Source: Brachynemurus nebulosus
Lineage: Eukaryota > Arthropoda > Insecta > Neuroptera > Myrmeleontidae
Direction: 5' to 3'
DNA: 64,000 nucleotides
NCBI GenBank assembly: GCA_035578155.1
Contig: JAPWDM010000003.1
Location: forward strand, 23,214,916 to 23,278,915
The translations under genes and the position numbers were made by a program. The notes under the pieces were generated by a model that did not search any database, was not told the origin of the DNA, and was given only the letters and a program-made list of their open reading frames with translations. Positions 58,854 through 64,000 of this stretch are shown piece after piece (position 1 is the first letter of the stretch; each line of letters begins with the position of its first letter).

Positions 58854-60753
58854 AATTACTTAAGGCAATGATCAACTAACCACTAGCGTTTGTTTCATCT
58901 TAAAACCATGGTAAATTTCATTACAGCCAAAACATTATTGTTTTCGCTCTTGATTACAGATGTCATGGCACTCTCGCAATCTCGTATTACAGATTTCATT
59001 TCACTCTCATGCAGAGCTACCCTTGCTATAAAAGTTTTAACTTAAAAGGTTTAAGTTTTTTACGAGGAATTTTTAAATTCAAATAAATTTTTTTTAAATT
59101 CAAATAAAAATGCTTGCACCAAATTAAATTGGTGCACCCTATATCATTGAGAATTTTTCTATATATGTATGGTTAGAAAAGTGTCAATGTGTTAATTGTT
59201 TCAAATCAGTTGTAATTATCTTGTCCAGACTTATTTAACAAAGTAATACTAATAATAATAATAATATTTCTTTCTCATTTCAGTGTAATTTTTCATCAAT
59301 TAATTTGATCTGTGTGTCTGCCAAATTAATTTAAAATTAGATGAATCATTCACGACCGAAAAAAGTAAGTATACTGCATATAATTTACTTTTAATAAGTA
59401 ACTCAGAACACAAGCAAGTACAATATATATATTTTATGTTACAGAAACTATACGTCTGTTAAATTAATGCTTTATAAATTAATGATATTTTAAATTAAAA
59501 ATGGAATTTCCCCTGATCTAGTTAATTGGCAAATAAACGGAAAAGAATATTAGAATTTTGTTTATAAATCAAACACTTGAACACACATTCGATAAGTAGG
59601 TAGCTCAATCACATATATCCGACCTTAATCCCAGATAGTTGTTGCCTGATCTGATTTCGAATCATATGTGCGTGATAGTTAATACAAAACTTATATCTTT
59701 TCGAATTTCAGACACTCGAATTCGGTAATAGCTTTCGACAATCGGATTAAGAAAAAGGATATGTGTAATTTGACTAACATGTCGGTAAGAATGCAAGATT
59801 CTTTGGTCATATAATTACACATATAATTAAAATTCTTCCCAAAATTATTATTTACAAAGAATGTATTTATACAAAGGCAAATATCGTAATTGAGGTTGTA
59901 AGTTGCATATTAGACACGAACGAAAAAGTTACGCAAGAACCACGCAGCGGCGAGAGTTTAATTGCGTAAGTGTGTAATATGCCTTACAGTCCAGTTACAT
60001 ACTATACGTTATCTACGACTAGTATGAAATTCACAATAAATAATATAAACTTAGAGCGAATATTAAAATTATGTAGAACTTGAAATTTATTAACAACAAA
60101 TGCCAACATTCAATTGTTTTGTAAAAATTTTGTACAGGTTTTAATCTAATATACAATACAAAAATTAATAAAAGTATAGTAAGCTATGGCCATTTACACA
60201 CAAGCGTGTGTAAAGTACAAAATTATGCACAGCTGTATGTAAAACATAGCTTACCTAGATAGTAATTTACGCAATAAACAATTTCATGGTAATCGTATTA
60301 GAACTCTTTTATTAGCACATAGCAATCTTCGCTTTTACCAAAAAAATACTGGATAACCATCAAGAGGTTGTGGTGACGGTTGAAACTTCAATGAATTTTT
60401 AATCTTAATTTTTATAGGATAATAAAAATCTTATATAAGAAACAATTTACAAGTGCTCTATACAAGCTCTTGTGAAATTGAAAAAAAAACCCTAGTTTTC
60501 GAAAGGGCGAATTTCATCCCCTCAAACCGTTTAAGAGCATAAACGGAATGTGACTCGTTATTTATTTTAGTAAGATCTACAATGCAGTGAAGTCTAAATA
60601 ATTTTTGAAATTTTTGGATATATTTTCTTGTAAGCTATGTTTGTTACGTTAATTAAATATTTTACATAGTAATCTTAATTTAAAACTTGATTCTATGTCT
60701 CAAGTCGGTAACTATCCAACTGCTTTACATCAAACTTTTTTGAAATTTTTACA
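58854..60753. other. A+T-rich intergenic DNA; includes a duplicated segment
   Basis: No gene seen. 60075-60260 duplicates 50715-51140 without its MITE. A small palindrome TGCACCAAATT/AATTGGTGCA lies at 59115-59136. Confidence 0.45.
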
Positions 60754-60761
60754 AATATATA

Positions 60762-60957
60762 CAGGGCCGTGGAGAGAAATGGCGGGCCCCAAGAAAAGGG
60801 GCACATTTCATAAAAATATCTCCCCGAAAAATAAATGATGAGTAAAAAAAAGCTGATTTTACTTTTTCCCGGGCCCCTATTGACCGCTACGGGCCCCCTC
60901 TTCCAGCCCGGGCCCCATGGCTATAACCCCGGCTGCCCCACCCTCTCGTCGGGCCTG
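60762..60957. mobile_element. hAT MITE, 196 bp, perfect 8-bp target duplication
   Basis: The left end CAGGGCCGTGGAGAG and the reverse complement of the right end (CAGGCCCGACGAGAG) are hAT-type TIRs. AATATATA is duplicated at 60754-60761 and 60958-60965. It is GC-rich relative to its surroundings (GCGGGCCCC, GGGCCCCC runs). The minus-strand frame overlapping it is not a gene. Confidence 0.92.
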
Positions 60958-60965
60958 AATATATA

Positions 60966-61655
60966 AAAACCAATGCGTACGTATTGCGTAATTTCACACT
61001 TAAAATCAACACTAAGGAGAAAGAAAGAATAATTTGCTGAAACAATTTATGACCAAATTTATAGATTCCGCCCCGTATTTGTTTAAATAACAAATTTTCT
61101 TTTTTAACAATGAATGAACTCAATGCGACAATTAATTACTCACTCGATTTACTGTCAAAATTTTCTAATTTATGTAAACCAATTGTCTTACTTGTTAGTA
61201 AACCAACAAATAAAAAAAAAATTAAAGGAATGACCAAACATATTATTTTTATACAAAAATTAAAGACAAACAATTATTACACACAACATTAAAATAAAAT
61301 GTCATTGTGTAGGTATTAAATAATGTATTGTATCCTCTTTATAATAAACATATGATCACACTCTATTATAAATATGTTACATTGGAACGTGGTGTGGGCT
61401 TGTACAGTTTATGTAGTTGATTATTACTCTAGTTTATTATTTTGTTACATATATACCGTGTGTCTCAACCTTAATGACACACAAAGTCTATACCGAACGT
61501 CGGCAATCTTTTTTGATTACGGATCAATATCAACCAGAATGAGACTATTAAGAAGACGTCCCTTTCTCTATCATTATTTTAAAACAAGATTCTAATCAAT
61601 AATAACGATTTTTTATCAAAATTCTCAAAAGGTTAACAATGAACTTTATTAGAAC
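60966..61655. other. Intergenic DNA
   Basis: Frames at 61110-61292 and 61374-61595 have no recognisable domain. No other structure seen. Confidence 0.4.
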
Positions 61656-61657
61656 TA

Positions 61658-62096
61658 CAGCATATTCTCTTTTTATGCGGTGTGAAAGGACCACATAAAA
61701 AAATTGCACAAAAAAAATATTTAAAAACTTCATAAATAGCCATAAAAAGAGTTCGTTCCGGATTGTAAAAAAAATATAAAAAATACATAACTCATGATAT
61801 CCCTAGAAACTGCTTTTCTAAACAAGTTAAAGGAATAGTTTACACATAGGAACATTTTTAAATACTTATATTATTTCATTTTCATAATACTACAAAAATT
61901 GTAATACATACATATGTAAAGAACTTTTATGAATGTACTGATAAAATGCTTAAAAGCAATCAATAACTAATTTTACCACAAATTAATGTTCAAATTTCTT
62001 ACTTTTTCTTACTGTCCATTCTCATTACCTATGCACTTTGATGGACATTAAAAAAAAAGAAAAATTTAAAAGATCACATAAAAAGAGTTTATGCTG
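61658..62096. mobile_element. TA-flanked MITE, CAGCATA ends
   Basis: The left end CAGCATATTCTCTTTTTATG and the reverse complement of the right end (CAGCATAAACTCTTTTTATG) are TIRs with TA at 61656-61657 and 62097-62098. CCATAAAAAGAGTTCG near 61740 repeats the terminal motif inside. It is 439 bp, non-coding and Tc1/mariner-like. Confidence 0.85.
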
Positions 62097-62098
62097 TA

Positions 62099-62697
62099 AG
62101 AAGTAATTGTGTAAAGATATCTCGCACACACCATTTTCGATTTGCTAGTCCCAATCCTCAAAAAAATTTCAAATTCCGCCCAGTTCTACTTTCGCCCCAT
62201 TTACCAGTTTCGATCCCATTCCCGATAGGACTCAGATTTTTATTCAGGATTTATTATTACTAATTTCGTTCCCGTCTGCTTTCATTCCCGTGTAAAAATT
62301 CGTTATTCTTAACCATTTTCAGTTTCAGAATTCCCATTCTCGTTGGGACCCAGCGCATGCAGAAGTTATAGATTTATTTTCTAGCTCGAACGAAATATGT
62401 ATCTTACCGAGTAACCAATAAGTAACAGAGTTTGGGATAATTTATATCTATCTTTAAAGTCTGTAATATATATTTTTGTATTAAACATAACTCAACAAAA
62501 ACACCAACTTTTTAACTGCCCAATTTCGAAGAAAATTGAAGCTCCATCCTGTAATTAAACTGGAACACGCTGTACGATACATATTGCTTAAATATTTTAC
62601 ACCTTTTAACTTGTCATTCTTTTTCACGTTTATTTATATTGTTATTTTTACCTTACAGTTTGATTCCAAATTATTCTGTATAATACTGAGAATAAAG
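62099..62697. other. Intergenic DNA with TTCCCGTT-type repeats
   Basis: Between 62130 and 62365, TTTCGATCCCATTCCCGATA, GTTCCCGTCTG, CATTCCCGTG and CCCATTCTCGTTGGGACCC suggest a short decayed repeat. No gene. Confidence 0.4.
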
Positions 62698-62705
62698 ACG
62701 TAATA

Positions 62706-63433
62706 TGAGTTCCTAGGTGTTGACGAAGCTATTTCGGAATTGTCGAGACTATGGGGAGCGGAATCGTGTCACAGAGCAAGAAATTTTGAAATCTGTGATA
62801 TTGTGGGTTTTATTTTTTAATAAGATTGTTTTTAATCTGTTTTGTTTTAACGATGTACCACTGAGTGCCTTTTCCACCCGAGCTGTTACATTAATTTTTT
62901 TTATTCTTATCTGTAATATTTTGTTGTGCCGCTGTGGGCTTGCTGTTGTGACCCTTCAGCGGTATTGCTTTTTAACTACTTATTGCGGCACTGGTCGGCC
63001 TGTGGCTCCCCAGTGACGTAATAAGATTTTCCTCTTATTTTTCTTTCCTTTCTTTCTTATGATATTACTGTGATCTTGTGATCTGTGATACTTTTACGCA
63101 GTATTCTCCACTCCGAGGCCCTTTACACCTCGGAGTTTCATCGTTGGTTTTCAGTCCTTGGTGACCGGACGTTCTGGCTGGTACTTAATGTACCGCCCCC
63201 AAGGACTGTCCGCTCTTTATGAAGCCCTGGGATGGCAGGGCCCATCGATGGATTTTATTATGTGTATGTTTTGTCCGTTGTCTAGTGCATTTATGTGTCC
63301 CTGTCTTTACGTGTTGTTTTTATTTATATCGTGTTTGGCGGCGCATGCCCTCAGTTGGCGATGCCGCCGGGTGCTGCTGACCGCGCCATCCACCGGCAGC
63401 AGTACCCCAATTTTAATAAAAAAAAAAAAAAAA
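62706..63433 (+). mobile_element. 5'-truncated LINE (non-LTR retrotransposon) 3' end
   Basis: A GC-richer block ends in CCCCAATTTTAATAAA and a poly(A) tail (63420-63434). It is bracketed by direct repeats ACGTAATA at 62698-62705 and 63434-63441. Variable-length target duplication, poly(A) end and lack of a 5' region are the hallmarks of target-primed LINE insertion. A palindrome CTCCGAGG..CCTCGGAG (63112-63136) and GCCGGGTGCTGCTGACCGCG near the tail probably belong to its 3' untranslated part. A 99-codon frame opens at 62717 (from TTCGGAATTG.. reading FRNCRDYGERNRVTEQEI). It could be the C-terminal end of its protein, but I do not recognise it. Confidence 0.8.
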
Positions 63434-63558
63434 ACGTAATACACCTCATATGCTTACATAAATCTAGTTTTTTTCGTGGAGATATCCTAAGATTTTCAAT
63501 ACAGAATCTCAGCTGTAAGTTACTTATTTACTTAATTATTAAGTTACTTATTTAACGC
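63434..63558. other. LINE target duplication and spacer
   Basis: It contains the right target duplication and A+T-rich spacer only. Confidence 0.5.
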
Positions 63559-64000
63559 GATATATCTAACTGACTTAGGCTGGTCGTCCTTTGGATGCGG
63601 AAACGTGCGATATTTAATTCGGACTGGACGAATACGCATGAAAACGGACGAACGATCCAAACAGCTGTGAAGCTATACATCCTCGTCCATTGAAAGCGTC
63701 TCGTTCGTCCGTTTCCGTGCGTATAATTGCGACGTGCGAACAGATCCAATTTTGTTTGGATTTTATCGCGCGATGAAGTCCGTTCCATGAGATTTTTATT
63801 TTTATTGAAATGAAACTGAAGGTAAATTACAATTATAACTGTATACCTTTGCATATTACGTGCCATAAATTGTTTTTTACGTATTTTTATAGCATCTATA
63901 GCTTGAGAAAAAGAAAAATACTCACGAACATTGGGCTAATGGACGGACAGTAGACATATCACTTCGGACGAACGACAAACGTGCGTAATCGTCTGAATCA
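63559..64000. repeat. Probable edge of a DNA transposon with GGACGAACG motifs
   Basis: GGACGAACG or its complement CGTTCGTCC recurs (near 63605, 63645, 63708, 63970), together with GATCCAAACAG/CAGATCCAATTTTG and CGTGCG. This resembles the CAGTTTCAGTT-reiterated ends of the PIF/Harbinger-like element at 7595. The other end would lie beyond the window. The minus-strand frame at 63552-63866 follows the motif array and is not supported as a gene. Confidence 0.5.

Noticed and set aside
60887..61123. Minus-strand frame ending in a glycine/arginine-rich segment
   Set aside because: The Gly/Arg-rich end is a translation of the GC-rich hAT MITE at 60762-60957.
62717..63439. Frames of 86-99 codons in the GC-richer block
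   Set aside because: They lie in the 3' part of a truncated LINE, and the later ones read into the poly(A) tail. Only the first could be a protein C-terminus, and I do not recognise it.

Overview
The window reads as intergenic, repeat-dominated nuclear DNA of an animal, most likely an arthropod and probably an insect. It is very A+T-rich, has long (TA)n, (CATA)n and (GACA)n microsatellites, and has no operon-like gene packing. Its recognisable proteins are all of transposon type: mariner and pogo transposase remnants, a MADF protein in a PIF/Harbinger-like element, and a cysteine-rich tail protein inside a giant palindrome. A hemipteran host is possible but cannot be shown from this sequence. 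I found no intact conserved host gene, no tRNA or rRNA, and no CRISPR array.

Layout. 0-10 kb holds two copies of a CACTGAG-ended TIR element, a textbook hAT MITE with an 8-bp target duplication, a TA-flanked MITE, and a 1.05-kb PIF/Harbinger-like element carrying a frameshifted MADF gene. 10-20 kb holds a TIR element interrupted by a tandemly expanded retroposon-like repeat, a (TA)n-bearing repeat family, two mariner transposase pseudogenes, a Tigger-like MITE and an element built on a reiterated GACCCGGACAC motif. 20-30 kb holds a three-unit foldback element, a 3.5-kb TIR element with a candidate spliced small gene, one MITE, one candidate unrecognised exon and a TTAA-flanked element. 30-43 kb holds a pogo-like element with a decayed transposase, a TAA-flanked element with an almost perfect hairpin, another reiterated-motif element and a 2.1-kb palindrome around a cysteine-rich protein fragment. 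43-55 kb holds two different TIR elements that share the same internal minisatellite, a nested insertion, a 180-bp foldback MITE and a 1.7-kb CACTGAG element. 55-64 kb holds a second copy of the odd hairpin family, a hammerhead-ribozyme-like motif of Penelope type on the minus strand, a hAT MITE with perfect 8-bp target duplications, a 5'-truncated LINE with poly(A) and target duplication, and the edge of another DNA element.

How the pieces fit. This is a graveyard of non-autonomous DNA transposons, with a few ends of retroelements. Several elements share one architecture: a terminal motif repeated several more times inside, in both orientations, with a TA target. One of these retains pogo transposase sequence. 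The items most worth following up are the hammerhead-like motif (58169-58219), the spliced small-gene candidate in the 3.5-kb element (22140-22506), the 2.1-kb palindrome (40831-42942) and the hairpins whose two arms stay perfectly matched while differing between copies (33170-33284 and 55686-55746). All calls were made by eye without database search.
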